Assembly: GCF_900112045.1 (NCBI RefSeq)
Contig: NZ_FOJW01000015.1
Coordinates: forward strand, 1-64,000
DNA from: Lentibacillus halodurans
GTDB lineage: Bacteria > Bacillota > Bacilli > Bacillales > Amphibacillaceae
Length of the DNA: 64,000 bases
Reading direction: 5' to 3'
Part shown: piece after piece, positions 56,169 through 64,000 of the stretch
Layout of the letters: each line of letters opens with the position of its first letter
Numbering within the stretch: the first letter of the stretch is position 1
Position numbers and translations under genes: made by a program
Notes under the pieces: model-generated
The model's input: only the letters and a program-made list of their open reading frames with translations
Told to the model about the DNA's origin: nothing
The model's database searches: none

Positions 56169-56456
56169 TGAGGTATTGTTGAACATTTGTTGCGCATGAT
56201 CCATCAAACTGAGAAATTACTTGGTCTTAGATTTGCTTGCTTCCATGCTTTTGTTGGTGAGTGCATGATGGTCGCTGCGGAAAAATCACCCTTTCCGGGG
56301 GCACGGCCTCAGGTAACTTTGCCTCGCGCTGTTCCCTCAGGCGTGTCGCATTTTTCCGCAGCTTAGAATCGTGTTCTCATCAGGTGACAGCAAGTTCAAT
56401 GAATATCGTTCCATCAGTCCTTTTCTTCCAACAATCAGCACCCCAACATGAGCGGA

Positions 56457-56572
56457 GGCAGCATACGGAGACTCCTATTATGGGAACAGCACGAGCCGAA
56501 GACCCCGCAGGAAGAGGTCTTTGCTTTCCGAGGAGGCTGAGGCCGTGCCGATGGAAAGCGCAGTATGCTGCC
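56457..56572 (+). repeat. GC-rich palindromic repeat A, copy 2
   Basis: Arms GGCAGCATAC (56457-56466) and GTATGCTGCC (56563-56572) enclose GAAGACCCCGCAG, CGAGGAGGCTGAGG and ATGGAAAGCGCAG. The core resembles copy 1 at 7293, while the arms differ yet still pair. Both copies are 116 bp long. Confidence 0.75.
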
Positions 56573-56803
56573 GGAGCGAATGATAGCAATCACTAAAATA
56601 AGAATGGAAGGAAGGCTGCACCCCGACAAATTGTCACGCTTTCGCAGTCGTTATCAACGATGAATAAGGATGTGACTGTTGAAAAGTCAAATGCAGCACT
56701 TCCTGCCCTGTAGTCGTTCGTCTTTAGCGTGGAAAGTTTTAATTATGTCCCAATCTCTTTTTTCGTTTCCGGGATTAGTGTAGTTATAACAGGGAATGGG
56801 AAT

Positions 56804-56833
56804 TTCATGGAAATACTGCACCTATGCTATAAT
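56804..56833 (+). promoter_or_regulatory. Candidate promoter of the yabM-divIC operon
   Basis: TATAAT (56828-56833) has an extended -10 (TGC just upstream). The -35 is weak (TTCATG at 56804-56809, 18-bp spacer). The transcript would carry repeat D (56871) as leader. Confidence 0.5.
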
Positions 56834-56870
56834 GGGATATATTCTTATTATTAGAATCGGGGTTTTATGA

Positions 56871-56945
56871 GTAATCGGCTGATTCACCGATTACTTCCGT
56901 ATCAGACCTCTGGAAAAACGAGGCTGATCCTGAGTTTCTAAGAAA
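56871..56945 (+). repeat. Dispersed hairpin repeat D, copy upstream of yabM
   Basis: GTAATCGG (56871-56878) pairs with CCGATTAC (56887-56894). The stem differs from the GAAATCGG form at one position and the partner strand has changed to match. The tail CAGACCTCTGGAAAAACGAGG and GAGTTTCT agrees with other copies. Confidence 0.8.
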
Positions 56946-56955
56946 GGCGTTTAGG

Positions 56956-58536
56956 ATGGACGGAAACGAGCATAACAGACTGGTGAAAGGTGCTTTATTG
57001 CTGACATTAGCGGGAGTGATCAGCAAGCTGTTAAGTGCAGGTTACCGGATTCCGCTGCAAAATTTGACAGGGGATCTGGGATTTTATGTTTATCAGCAGG
57101 TATATCCATTTCTGGGTATCACCGCGATTTTAGCTTTATATGGTTTTCCTTCAGCTATATCCAAAATGACAGCCGAATTAAAAGCACAGGGTAAAAGCCT
57201 TTCGCTAAGGTGTTTTTACATGCCATTGTTTCTGCTGCTCAGTTCCCTGGCTGGAGGTGCTTTTCTGTTTTTATTTTTTAACGCAGAGGAAATAGCTGTA
57301 TGGGCAGGCGATCCCAACTTGAAGCAAACATATAAACTGGCTGCCTTTACCTTTTTGCTTATTCCTTTTTCTGCCTTAATGCGCGGAGTGTTTCAGGGGA
57401 TGCAGCTCATGCAGCCGACAGCTTATTCACAAATTGGCGAGCAATTTACGCGCGTGATGCTGATTATTGCCGCTGCGGTTTGGATTTATACGCAATCGGA
57501 AAAAATATATACCGTTGGGCAAGCTGCAGTGATCGCATCGTTCACAGGCATACTGACCGCAATTGTTATCCTCCTGTTTTTCTTTATTCGGTACAAGCCG
57601 GCAGAAAAACAGCGATTTACAATTCCCTGGCACTACTATGTGAAAACATTGCTTGTATTAGGGGGAGCGGCGGCTTTCATTCATATGGTGCTGATTATGA
57701 TTCAATTTGCCGATACGTTCACACTCATCCCGGCCTTACAGGAACATGGACTTTCCAGGGATGAGGCAATGAAGGCAAAAGGAGTCTTTGACCGCGGACA
57801 GCCGCTTATCCAGCTCGGAACCGTTTTGGGATCATCATTTGCACTAGCTTTAATGCCGGCGATATCGGGTGAAAAGTTGAAGTACGATGCCCAGACGCTT
57901 TATCATTCTATCTATAGTGCCATGCTGATCAGTTTTTATTTGGCAGTTGGTGCGACAGTCGGACTGATCATGATTTTTCCGGAAACCAATCGATTGCTCT
58001 TTCAAAGTGATGATGGGACAAACACCTTAAGAATACTGGCTATCGCTATTTTCCTCAGTTCCATCGGTATAACAGCCGCCTCTATCCTTCAGGGGCTTGG
58101 TTATATGAAACGGACAGCCGGATTTGTCGTGATTGCTTTTTTCCTGAAGTGGATTAGTAATCAATTGCTGGTTCCATTATTTGGGATTACTGGGGGAGCT
58201 TTAGCGACTGTGCTCAGTTTAACTGTTTTTACTGTATTGATGGTTGCCGGATTAAAACAGAAGCTGCCTGATTATCATATGAAAAAGCATGTGAACGGGT
58301 CTGCTCTTATCATTGCTATAACAGTAATGATCGTCTTTTTATGGGGTATGGATCACTTGGTTGGGCCTGTCGCATCAAGATCCGGTTTGTTTTTCTATGT
58401 TATGTTCTTGACGGTCGGTGGAGCATTTATTTATTTAGTGCTGCTGTTAAGGCTGAAAGCTTTTACCGAAAAAGAGCTATCCATGCTTCCATTTGCTGGG
58501 GCTTTGATTCGAATACATAAAGAGAGGGAAGGATAA
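56956..58536 (+). CDS. yabM: MOP-superfamily polysaccharide flippase (YabM/SpoVB family)
   Basis: A 526-residue membrane protein with about 14 helices, of the MATE/MviN-like flippase superfamily. The N-terminal LVKGALLLTLAGVISKLLSA and PLQNLTGDLGFYVYQQVYP are family signatures. YabM and SpoVB relatives flip undecaprenyl-linked wall or cortex precursors; the substrate is not predictable. The stop codon overlaps the yabN start (TAATG), so the genes are coupled. Confidence 0.9.
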   Translation: MDGNEHNRLVKGALLLTLAGVISKLLSAGYRIPLQNLTGDLGFYVYQQVYPFLGITAILALYGFPSAISKMTAELKAQGKSLSLRCFYMPLFLLLSSLAGGAFLFLFFNAEEIAVWAGDPNLKQTYKLAAFTFLLIPFSALMRGVFQGMQLMQPTAYSQIGEQFTRVMLIIAAAVWIYTQSEKIYTVGQAAVIASFTGILTAIVILLFFFIRYKPAEKQRFTIPWHYYVKTLLVLGGAAAFIHMVLIMIQFADTFTLIPALQEHGLSRDEAMKAKGVFDRGQPLIQLGTVLGSSFALALMPAISGEKLKYDAQTLYHSIYSAMLISFYLAVGATVGLIMIFPETNRLLFQSDDGTNTLRILAIAIFLSSIGITAASILQGLGYMKRTAGFVVIAFFLKWISNQLLVPLFGITGGALATVLSLTVFTVLMVAGLKQKLPDYHMKKHVNGSALIIAITVMIVFLWGMDHLVGPVASRSGLFFYVMFLTVGGAFIYLVLLLRLKAFTEKELSMLPFAGALIRIHKEREG

Positions 58537-59987
58537 TGAGCAATTCAATCGAAGTTATCGGGCTCGGTGCCGGGGATTTGGATCAATTATCACTTGGCAT
58601 TTATAAGAAATTAATCAATCATGGTACTGCCTTATACGTTCGTACGGCTGATCATCCGGTCGTAAAACAGTTAAAGAAGGAAGGCATATCTTTCACAGCA
58701 TTTGATCAAATATATGAAGCGAAGAAACGGTTTGAGGATGTGTATCAGCATATTACCGATACACTGCTGGAAAAAGCAGAGAAACAGACAGTCGTATATG
58801 CTGTACCAGGCCATCCGATGCTTGCTGAAAAGACCGTGCAGCTGTTATTGGATCAGGCGGATGTTCCGGTTGAGATCGCTGGCGGACAAAGCTATCTTGA
58901 TGCCTTGTTCACATCACTTAAAATGGATCCGATTGACGGGTTTCAATTTGTCGACGGGCTTGACTTTGACCGCAATCAGATTGATTATCGCCACCACATT
59001 ATTTTCAGTCAGGTATATGATCGGCTGATCGCGTCAAATGTGAAACTTGCTTTACTGGAGGACTTGCCGCCGGATTATCCTGTAAAAATCGTAGAGGCGG
59101 CCGGCGGTGAACAGGAAAAAATCATCGATGTCCATCTGGAGGAATTGGACCATGTTTTTCCGGATGTTCATAATCTGATCTCCGTTTATATTCCTCCTGT
59201 CCGTGATGATATGCTCCACCATACATTTACACGGCTGCGTGAAGTGATTGCGACCTTAAGAGGACCTGATGGCTGTCCATGGGATCGTGCCCAAACCAAT
59301 GAAACATTAAGGGAATATGCCATTGAAGAAATTTATGAACTGATTGAAGCTATTGACGAACAAGATGATGACGGTATTGTGGAAGAACTGGGCGACATAC
59401 TGCTTCAGGTGATGCTCCATAGTCAGATTGGCGAGGATAATGGTTATTTTACCGTTGAAGATGTCATTCGTTCGATTACGGATAAAATGGTTCATCGGCA
59501 CCCGCATGTTTTTGCCGACCGATCAGCCGATTCTGTAGATACTGTTTACGCGACGTGGGATGAATTGAAACAGGAAGAAAAGGGTGATCAGCGAGAATCT
59601 GTATTAGATGGAATACCTGCTGGACTGCCGGGGTTGGCAAAGGCCTTTAAACTGCAGAAGCAGGCAGCCAAAGTCGGGTTCGGCTGGGAGGATGTCCATG
59701 ATATATGGAACAAACTCCAGGAAGAGATGGAAGAAGTACATGAAGCGGTTGACAACGGAGAACAGCCTGAAATTGAAAAAGAACTTGGCGATGTATTATT
59801 TGTACTGGCTAACATATCACGGTATTATAAGGTAAATCCGGAACTCGCTCTGAATCAGACGAATCAGAAATTCATTTCCAGGTTTTCTTACATTGAAAAA
59901 CAATTGCAGAAACAGGGGAAAGACATCAGACAAACTTCCCTTGAACAAATGGATGATTATTGGAATCAAGCTAAAAGAAGAGAGTGA
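58536..59987 (+). CDS. yabN: MazG-family nucleoside triphosphate pyrophosphohydrolase (YabN)
   Basis: A 483-residue fusion of a tetrapyrrole (corrin/porphyrin) methylase-like domain (about 1-220, IEVIGLGAGDLDQLSLG, AVPGHPMLAEKTV) and a MazG NTP pyrophosphatase (about 230-483). The MazG part has the EEIYELIEA and EELGDILLQ metal-binding helices and a second, partial set EEMEEVHEA and EKELGDVLF. It may clean up aberrant nucleotides; the function of the N-terminal domain is unknown. Confidence 0.93.
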   Translation: MSNSIEVIGLGAGDLDQLSLGIYKKLINHGTALYVRTADHPVVKQLKKEGISFTAFDQIYEAKKRFEDVYQHITDTLLEKAEKQTVVYAVPGHPMLAEKTVQLLLDQADVPVEIAGGQSYLDALFTSLKMDPIDGFQFVDGLDFDRNQIDYRHHIIFSQVYDRLIASNVKLALLEDLPPDYPVKIVEAAGGEQEKIIDVHLEELDHVFPDVHNLISVYIPPVRDDMLHHTFTRLREVIATLRGPDGCPWDRAQTNETLREYAIEEIYELIEAIDEQDDDGIVEELGDILLQVMLHSQIGEDNGYFTVEDVIRSITDKMVHRHPHVFADRSADSVDTVYATWDELKQEEKGDQRESVLDGIPAGLPGLAKAFKLQKQAAKVGFGWEDVHDIWNKLQEEMEEVHEAVDNGEQPEIEKELGDVLFVLANISRYYKVNPELALNQTNQKFISRFSYIEKQLQKQGKDIRQTSLEQMDDYWNQAKRRE

Positions 59988-59992
59988 TAGAA

Positions 59993-60250
59993 TTGCGTCT
60001 GGATAAATTCCTGAAAAATTCAAGACTCATTAAACGAAGGACTCTAGCGAAAGAAGTGGCCGGTCAGGGACGGATCACTATTAATGGAAACCCGGCGAAA
60101 GCTTCAACCGTATTATCCATTGGTGATGAACTGGTGATCAGATTTGGCCAGAAAATTGTGACGATTGAAGTGATCGCATTAAAAGAAGCGGTGAAGAAAG
60201 ATGAAGCGCAAAACTTATATAAAGTGATCAGTGAAGAGAAAGTGAATTAG
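59993..60250 (+). CDS. rqcP: RNA-binding S4 protein RqcP (YabO)
   Basis: An 85-residue S4-domain protein that helps RqcH add alanine tails on stalled 50S subunits. MRLDKFLKNSRLIKRRTLAKE and GDELVIRFGQKIV match RqcP. The start is TTG 59993 after AGAGTGAT; a GTG at 59984 is possible but would lengthen the conserved N-terminus. It follows yabN by 5 bp. Confidence 0.93.
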   Translation: MRLDKFLKNSRLIKRRTLAKEVAGQGRITINGNPAKASTVLSIGDELVIRFGQKIVTIEVIALKEAVKKDEAQNLYKVISEEKVN

Positions 60251-60305
60251 GTTCTATACTTGTCCCTTCTATCATAAAGTAATAGTGATAAGGAGGGCGA
60301 AGTGT

Positions 60306-60605
60306 ATGAATTATTATGAGCAAGATCCCGTTAAACGCTCGCAGCAGGACCATACCGTAAAAGTAAATAACCGAAAAAATCTGGAGATAACCGGTGTAAA
60401 AGAAGTAGACAGTTTTGACAATGAAGCGTTTTTGCTGGAGACGGTCATGGGCTATTTAATTATCCGCGGGCAAAATTTACAGTTAAAAAACCTGGATGTA
60501 GGTGAAGGTCTGGTTACAATCAAAGGCAAAGTGTACGAGCTTTCCTATGTCGATGAACATCACCAGGAGAAAGCTAAAGGATTCTTTAGCAAGCTCTTCA
60601 AATGA
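60306..60605 (+). CDS. yabP: Spore cortex protein YabP
   Basis: A 99-residue protein needed with YabQ for cortex synthesis. The conserved core is NRKNLEITGVKEVDSFD followed by METVMGYLIIRG-like residues. AAGGAGGGCG precedes ATG 60306. Upstream, CATAAAGT at about 60271 resembles a sigma-E -10, though the -35 is unclear. It overlaps yabQ by four bases (ATGA). Confidence 0.92.
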   Translation: MNYYEQDPVKRSQQDHTVKVNNRKNLEITGVKEVDSFDNEAFLLETVMGYLIIRGQNLQLKNLDVGEGLVTIKGKVYELSYVDEHHQEKAKGFFSKLFK

Positions 60606-61201
60606 CGTTGAATGTCCAATTCATCACAATGATTTCCATGATCACCGGCGGATTTTATTTGGGGATGGCCTTAGATACATTCCGGCGTCTCTCCATCTAT
60701 TGGAAGCAGCGGGTATTTCTGAAATACTTCATGGAAATTAGCTTTTGGATGACCCAGACAATGCTCTTATATTATGTGTTGTTCCTGGCAAATAGCGGTG
60801 AGTTGCGCTTCTACGTGTTTATCGCCATTTTACTGGGTTTTTCCATGTACCAGGTTTTAGCTGCTAACCTGTATAAACGTATGCTGGAATACTTGATCAG
60901 AATGATGGTCAAGGTTTACCGGTTCCTGCAAAATATGGTCAGGGTTACGATTGTTACGCCGATAAAGTTTATCATTCAATTGTTGATGACCATCATAATG
61001 TTTACAGCAAATACACTGTGGAACCTGCTTCGGTACAGCTTTAAAATTGTTTTTGTCCCGGTATTTTGGCTGCTTCGACTGATTTTTCGTATGCTTCCTC
61101 AAAATATTCAAAGGAATTTACACAAAATTGCAGGATTTTATAGTACAATAGAGAATACATGTAAGAAATGGATTAATGATTGGATGTCTAAGAGGAGGTA
61201 G
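60602..61201 (+). CDS. yabQ: Spore cortex biosynthesis protein YabQ
   Basis: A 199-residue membrane protein with about five hydrophobic helices and a basic C-terminus. TLNVQFITMISMITGGFYLGM is the typical opening of YabQ; the family localises to the outer forespore membrane. It overlaps yabP by four bases and is followed by divIC. Confidence 0.92.
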   Translation: MTLNVQFITMISMITGGFYLGMALDTFRRLSIYWKQRVFLKYFMEISFWMTQTMLLYYVLFLANSGELRFYVFIAILLGFSMYQVLAANLYKRMLEYLIRMMVKVYRFLQNMVRVTIVTPIKFIIQLLMTIIMFTANTLWNLLRYSFKIVFVPVFWLLRLIFRMLPQNIQRNLHKIAGFYSTIENTCKKWINDWMSKRR

Positions 61202-61208
61202 ACGCCCA

Positions 61209-61589
61209 GTGCCTTTAAAGAAAAAAAACGTTACAAGATTAGATTCGAATTATATGCAGCAGTATGATGCCTACATAGAGAGACAAAAAAGAAAAAAACA
61301 GCGTTTGGTGCGCCGCCTTGTTTTATTTTCAATTGTGGCTGCAATAGCTTTTGGCAGTCTGGTGACCTACCATATAAACCAGCGTGCACTTCATGAGGAA
61401 AAAGAAGAGCAATATGAACAACTGCAGAGCGAGATGGCCACACTTGAAAAAGAGGAACAGAATTTAAAGGAAGAGATTAAACTGTTGAATAATGAGGAAT
61501 ATGTATTGGATATTGCTCGAACGAATTACTTTTTCTCAAAAGAAGGCGAATTAATTTTTAAAATCCCTGATGAGGACCCCTCTTATTGA
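61209..61589 (+). CDS. divIC: Cell-division protein DivIC
   Basis: A 126-residue bitopic divisome protein that forms a complex with FtsL and DivIB. A basic cytosolic N-terminus (1-36) is followed by one membrane helix (about 37-55) and an extracellular coiled coil (about 60-102, rich in E/Q/L heptads). A short C-terminal domain ends it. GTG 61209 is the start, about 10 bp after GAGGAGG. The FtsB-like fold is conserved. Confidence 0.93.
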   Translation: MPLKKKNVTRLDSNYMQQYDAYIERQKRKKQRLVRRLVLFSIVAAIAFGSLVTYHINQRALHEEKEEQYEQLQSEMATLEKEEQNLKEEIKLLNNEEYVLDIARTNYFFSKEGELIFKIPDEDPSY

Positions 61590-61615
61590 CACACTTTTAC
61601 AAGACTGGCTATAAT
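61586..61615 (+). promoter_or_regulatory. Promoter of yabR
   Basis: Perfect TTGACA (61586-61591) and TATAAT (61610-61615), 18-bp spacer. The -35 overlaps the divIC stop codon. Confidence 0.8.
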
Positions 61616-61662
61616 ATATAGGAAGTATACTTTTCAAAAATCTAAGGAGGAGCACTTTTTTT

Positions 61663-62043
61663 ATGTCAATCGAAGTAGGCAGCAAGCTGCAGGGAAAGGT
61701 AACCGGTATCACTAATTTTGGGGCCTTTGTCGAAATTGAGGAAGGAAAAACAGGTCTTGTCCATATTAGTGAGGTTGCTGATAATTATGTGAAAGACATT
61801 AACGAACATTTGAGCGTCGGTGACGAGGTAACGGTCAAAGTGCTTAATGTCGAAAAGGATGGTAAGATTGGACTGTCCATCAAAAAAGCGAAAGACAGAC
61901 CGCCACGTCAGCGGAATCGTCAGCGTACAGAATCGTTTGAATCGAAAATGAACAAATTTCTTAAAGATTCGGAAGACCGGTTAGCCTCTTTGAAAAAGCA
62001 CACGGAATCCAAACGCGGAGGTCGAGGTGCTAAAAGAGGATAG
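61663..62043 (+). CDS. yabR: S1-domain RNA-binding protein YabR
   Basis: A 126-residue protein with one S1 OB-fold domain (about 5-75) resembling polynucleotide phosphorylase S1. GKVTGITNFGAFVEIEEGKTGLVHISEVA is diagnostic in pieces. The basic C-terminal tail (RQRNRQRTES ... KRGGRGAKRG) probably contacts RNA. AAGGAGGAGC precedes the ATG. Its precise role is unknown. Confidence 0.92.
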   Translation: MSIEVGSKLQGKVTGITNFGAFVEIEEGKTGLVHISEVADNYVKDINEHLSVGDEVTVKVLNVEKDGKIGLSIKKAKDRPPRQRNRQRTESFESKMNKFLKDSEDRLASLKKHTESKRGGRGAKRG

Positions 62044-62089
62044 CAGTTTGCTGTCTATGAACAATTGATAATAAATTCACCATAAATGA

Positions 62090-62130
62090 AAAAGCAGGTG
62101 CCATGTCTCAACGTGGCACCTGCTTTTGTA
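62090..62130 (+). terminator. Terminator after yabR
   Basis: AAAGCAGGTGCCA (62091-62103) pairs with TGGCACCTGCTTT (62114-62126), then TTG. Confidence 0.88.
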
Positions 62131-62204
62131 TTGACTTTTTTAATGAAGTCCTGGTGCTATGAACACACCGTTGACATACACGTGCTCTCAGGAAGAGGCT
62201 GAAG

Positions 62205-62305
62205 CGTCACCCGCGGAAAGTGACGAGCGAAACGTCCTCCGAGTAAGATGCGAATTGCGAGGAGCGTATGCCTCACCGAATAGCTTGCAAATGCGACGAG
62301 CATAT
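62205..62305 (+). repeat. Dispersed repeat C, copy 3
   Basis: CACCCGCGGAAAGTGACGAG, CGAATTGCGAGGAGCGTATG and CACCGAATAGCTTGC then ATGCGACGAGCAT match the copies at 7765 and 36106. No gene is seen in this interval. Confidence 0.7.
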
Positions 62306-62377
62306 CCTGCCTGCAGCGGATTCGTGTATCAGCCATTTTTTCATAACAACACTTTTAATAAAACTATCAGATATAAC

Positions 62378-62409
62378 AAAGGAAATCGGCGAAATAGCCG
62401 ATTTCCTTT
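62378..62409 (-). terminator. 13-bp palindrome downstream of tRNA-Met (repeat D stem)
   Basis: AAAGGAAATCGGC (62378-62390) and GCCGATTTCCTTT (62397-62409) pair perfectly. On the reverse strand it lies directly after tRNA-Met and can act as its terminator. The stem core equals that of hairpin repeat D. Confidence 0.65.
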
Positions 62410-62419
62410 GTTGCTTAAA

Positions 62420-62493
62420 TGGCGGCGGAGGGGATCGAACCCCCGACCTCACGGGTATGAACCGTACGCTCTCGCCAGCTGAGCTACACCGCC
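62420..62493 (-). tRNA. tRNA-Met(CAT), elongator
   Basis: Reverse-strand acceptor GGCGGTG pairs with CGCCGCC. GCTCAGCTGGCGAGAGC is the D arm, CGGTTCATACCCG the anticodon arm, and GGGGGTTCGATCCCC the T arm. The anticodon stem lacks the three G-C pairs of an initiator. It closely resembles the elongator Met tRNA near yabR in B. subtilis. CCA is not encoded. Confidence 0.95.
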
Positions 62494-62566
62494 GATTTTC
62501 AGTCACAAGGAATATAATACAACAGCAATAAAGATGTGTCAACGATTATTTTTCAGGGCCCTTTTT

Positions 62567-62745
62567 TTAAAGATTGTTGTTATTTCACCCGCAGCCTGAA
62601 TACAGTTCGCGCACCTTTGGGTGACCCGTGAGCTCGGGCGAACACGATGTTGGTCAACGGGAGACGTTGTCAGCCTTTGTTCCTTAATGTCCGCTATGGG
62701 GGTTCACTTTAGCCATGCTTCCGCAGGGGTCTACGTGTATCCAGA
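62567..62745 (-). repeat. Dispersed repeat B, copy 2 (inverted)
   Basis: On the reverse strand it begins CTGGATACACGTAGAC, has ATAGCGGACATTAAGG and GACCAACATCGTGTT, and ends TGTATTCAGGCTGCGGG then AATAACAACAATCTTTA. It matches 27008-27192 end to end. The remaining gap to spoIIE includes a hairpin CTAAAATGTTT / AAACATTTAG at about 62759-62788. Confidence 0.75.
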
Positions 62746-62886
62746 CTGCTCAGTTTTTCTAAAATGTTTTTGGTCTCAAACATTTAGAAAGCAGCATTTT
62801 TCAACAGTTGTTCCTCCACAAAAAGATGACATCACTAAACATAATGTGAAGTCAATTGTAGAAAATCGCTTGTCCACTCAGAAACC

Positions 62887-62952
62887 AGTCGAACGATTTT
62901 TTGGATTTACCCTGTTGTTTTGACAAAAAAAGAATACATCATGTGTTTTAAT
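62887..62952 (+). promoter_or_regulatory. Spo0A-type promoter of spoIIE
   Basis: TTGACA (62920-62925) and TTTAAT (62947-62952) are separated by 21 bp, the non-optimal spacing of sigma-A promoters that need Spo0A~P in B. subtilis. AGTCGAA (62887-62893) is one base off the Spo0A box. The reverse of TTTGACA (62919-62925) is another near-match overlapping the -35. Confidence 0.7.
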
Positions 62953-62977
62953 ATTTGGCAAGAGGGAGTGGTATTGA

Positions 62978-64000
62978 ATGATGAATACGGTTTCGGGAGT
63001 GGATTCCAAAGCGCTGGGTGTAAGTCAGGGGCTGTTGGAAAAACTCCGCATGAAGTTTTCCGCACAGATGAAAACATTACTATTTGACAAAGGATGGCTA
63101 TTTTTTCTTGTCGGTTTTTTGCTAGGACGAGCAGTCATCCTATCGGTTGTTTCTCCATTTGCGATTGCTTTTTTAGCTGCGGTCTGGTTAATACATAGGG
63201 AGAAAGCTGTAAAAGTGATGCTTGCTGTTTTGGCTGGGGCATTGAGTTTTTCTCTTACACACGGGATCTTTATTGCATTAGCGATGATTTCATTTGTTAT
63301 TCTGGGCGGTATCTTTAAACATGTCCAAAAGCAGCAAGTGCTGATACCGCTTTTTGTATTCTTTTCAACAGTAGCACCCAGACTGTTTATCTATTCTATT
63401 TGGGGTCAGCTGTCGTCCTATGAATGGATGCTTATCCTGGTAGAAGGGGTCTTGGGAACTGTCCTGGTATTAATCTTTATGCAGAGTATTCCATTATTAT
63501 CACCAAAACGTTTTAAACCCGGATTAAAAAATGAAGAAATTGTTTGCATGATTATACTGATTGCATCCATTTTAACTGGAACGATCGGCTGGGAAGTGTA
63601 CAATGCTTCGGTTGAACAGGTCTTCTCAAGGTATTTCGTTTTACTGCTTGCATTTGTCGGCGGAGCAGCGATCGGGTCAACGGTAGGCGTTGTAGCCGGG
63701 CTTATTTTGTCACTTGCCAATGTCGCCAATCTTTATCAGATGAGTTTGCTTGCTTTTTCCGGCCTGTTGGGGGGACTTCTCAAAGAAGGCAACAAGATCG
63801 GTGTCAGTATTGGACTTTTGGTCGGGACATTCCTGGTTGCGATTTATGCTGATGCAGCGGGCATTATACCGTCCATTATGGAAACGTTGCTTGCGATTGC
63901 ATTTTTTCTGATGACACCGTCCAGTTGGATTAAAAAATTGTCCCGGTACATTCCGGGAACCGAAGAACATACGCATGAACAGGAGCAATACTTGCAAAAA
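62978..64000 (+). CDS. spoIIE: Stage II sporulation protein E (partial, runs off right edge)
   Basis: The first 341 codons of SpoIIE, the membrane phosphatase that dephosphorylates SpoIIAA to release sigma-F and also assists polar septation with FtsZ. A ~40-residue cytosolic start is followed by about ten membrane helices (for example FFLVGFLLGRAVILSVV and SLLAFSGLLGGLLKEG). Then the central domain begins with WIKKLSRYIPGTEEH. The PP2C phosphatase domain lies beyond the window. Two adjacent ATGs (62978, 62981) follow GAGGGAGTGG. Confidence 0.94.
   Translation, partial: MMNTVSGVDSKALGVSQGLLEKLRMKFSAQMKTLLFDKGWLFFLVGFLLGRAVILSVVSPFAIAFLAAVWLIHREKAVKVMLAVLAGALSFSLTHGIFIALAMISFVILGGIFKHVQKQQVLIPLFVFFSTVAPRLFIYSIWGQLSSYEWMLILVEGVLGTVLVLIFMQSIPLLSPKRFKPGLKNEEIVCMIILIASILTGTIGWEVYNASVEQVFSRYFVLLLAFVGGAAIGSTVGVVAGLILSLANVANLYQMSLLAFSGLLGGLLKEGNKIGVSIGLLVGTFLVAIYADAAGIIPSIMETLLAIAFFLMTPSSWIKKLSRYIPGTEEHTHEQEQYLQK

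Larger units (their letters stand above)
56081..56763. mobile_element. MITE-like element with terminal inverted repeats
   Basis: The left end (56081-56103: AAAAAAGAG then GCTGAGACAAAA) is an imperfect inverted repeat of the right end (56741-56763, read in reverse as AAAAAAGAG then ATTGGGACATAA). Inside are a 16-bp perfect hairpin (56113-56128 with 56153-56168), a 13-bp hairpin (56274-56286 with 56350-56362) and a copy of repeat A (56457-56572). No credible gene is present. It could be a deletion derivative of an IS or a stacked set of repeats; a target duplication was not identified. Confidence 0.5.

Noticed and set aside
56261-56596. 111-codon frame in the spoVT-yabM gap
   Set aside because: It crosses two hairpins and the palindromic core of repeat A. 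The translation is Arg/Ser/Cys-rich with no family likeness or ribosome site.
62159-62482. 107-codon frame overlapping repeat C and tRNA-Met
   Set aside because: It runs through a tRNA gene and a repeat, and lacks protein-like composition.

Overview
The window is chromosomal DNA from a spore-forming, low-GC Bacillaceae. From 11 kb to the right edge it follows the replication-origin-proximal gene order of Bacillus subtilis: dck-dgk, yaaH, tadA, SRP RNA, dnaX-yaaK-recR-yaaL-bofA, csfB, yaaO-tmk-darA-yaaR-holB-ricT-yabA-yabB-yazA-rsmI, abrB, metG, tatD, yabE, rnmV-ksgA, yabG, veg, sspF, ispE, purR, spoVG, glmU-prs-ctc-pth-fin-mfd-spoVT, yabM-yabN-rqcP-yabP-yabQ-divIC-yabR, tRNA-Met, spoIIE. Acidic proteins and the kinds of intergenic repeats suggest the halotolerant Lentibacillus/Virgibacillus/Oceanobacillus group; that placement is inference.

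Layout. 0-0.4 kb: end of an IS3-type element. 0.5-5.2 kb: nitrogen and methionine uptake, glnK-amtB with a candidate TnrA/GlnR site, then metNIQ behind two complete tandem SAM-I riboswitches, each with its own terminator. 5.4-7.4 kb: an M20 amidohydrolase, a decayed UPF0236 transposase and a GC-rich palindromic repeat. 7.5-10.6 kb: tRNA-Ser, an ECF sigma factor with its membrane regulator, and proC behind a proline T-box. 11-18 kb: deoxynucleoside kinases, tRNA-Arg, a dicarboxylate/glutamate symporter, acetyl-CoA synthetase, a PfpI-family protein and the spore cortex hydrolase YaaH. 18.2-24.6 kb: tadA and SRP RNA, then a two-component plus ABC exporter locus with the LnrJKLMN (linearmycin resistance) gene order, placed between the SRP RNA and dnaX. 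24.6 kb to the end: core replication, translation and sporulation genes.

Regulation can partly be read from the DNA. There are consensus-quality candidate promoters for sigma-F (csfB), sigma-G (spoVT), sigma-K (yabG) and sigma-H (spoVG), two tandem Spo0A boxes upstream of abrB, and a spoIIE promoter with the 21-bp spacer typical of Spo0A-activated promoters. Together they fit a conserved sporulation programme.

The least explained feature is the intergenic DNA. At least six families of dispersed repeats occur, several with hairpins, and two families lie repeatedly just upstream of housekeeping or sporulation genes in the gene's orientation. A ~0.68-kb element at 56.1-56.8 kb has imperfect terminal inverted repeats and no credible gene. 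I found no CRISPR array, prophage or obvious new defence system. All calls are from reading the sequence; no database search was run.
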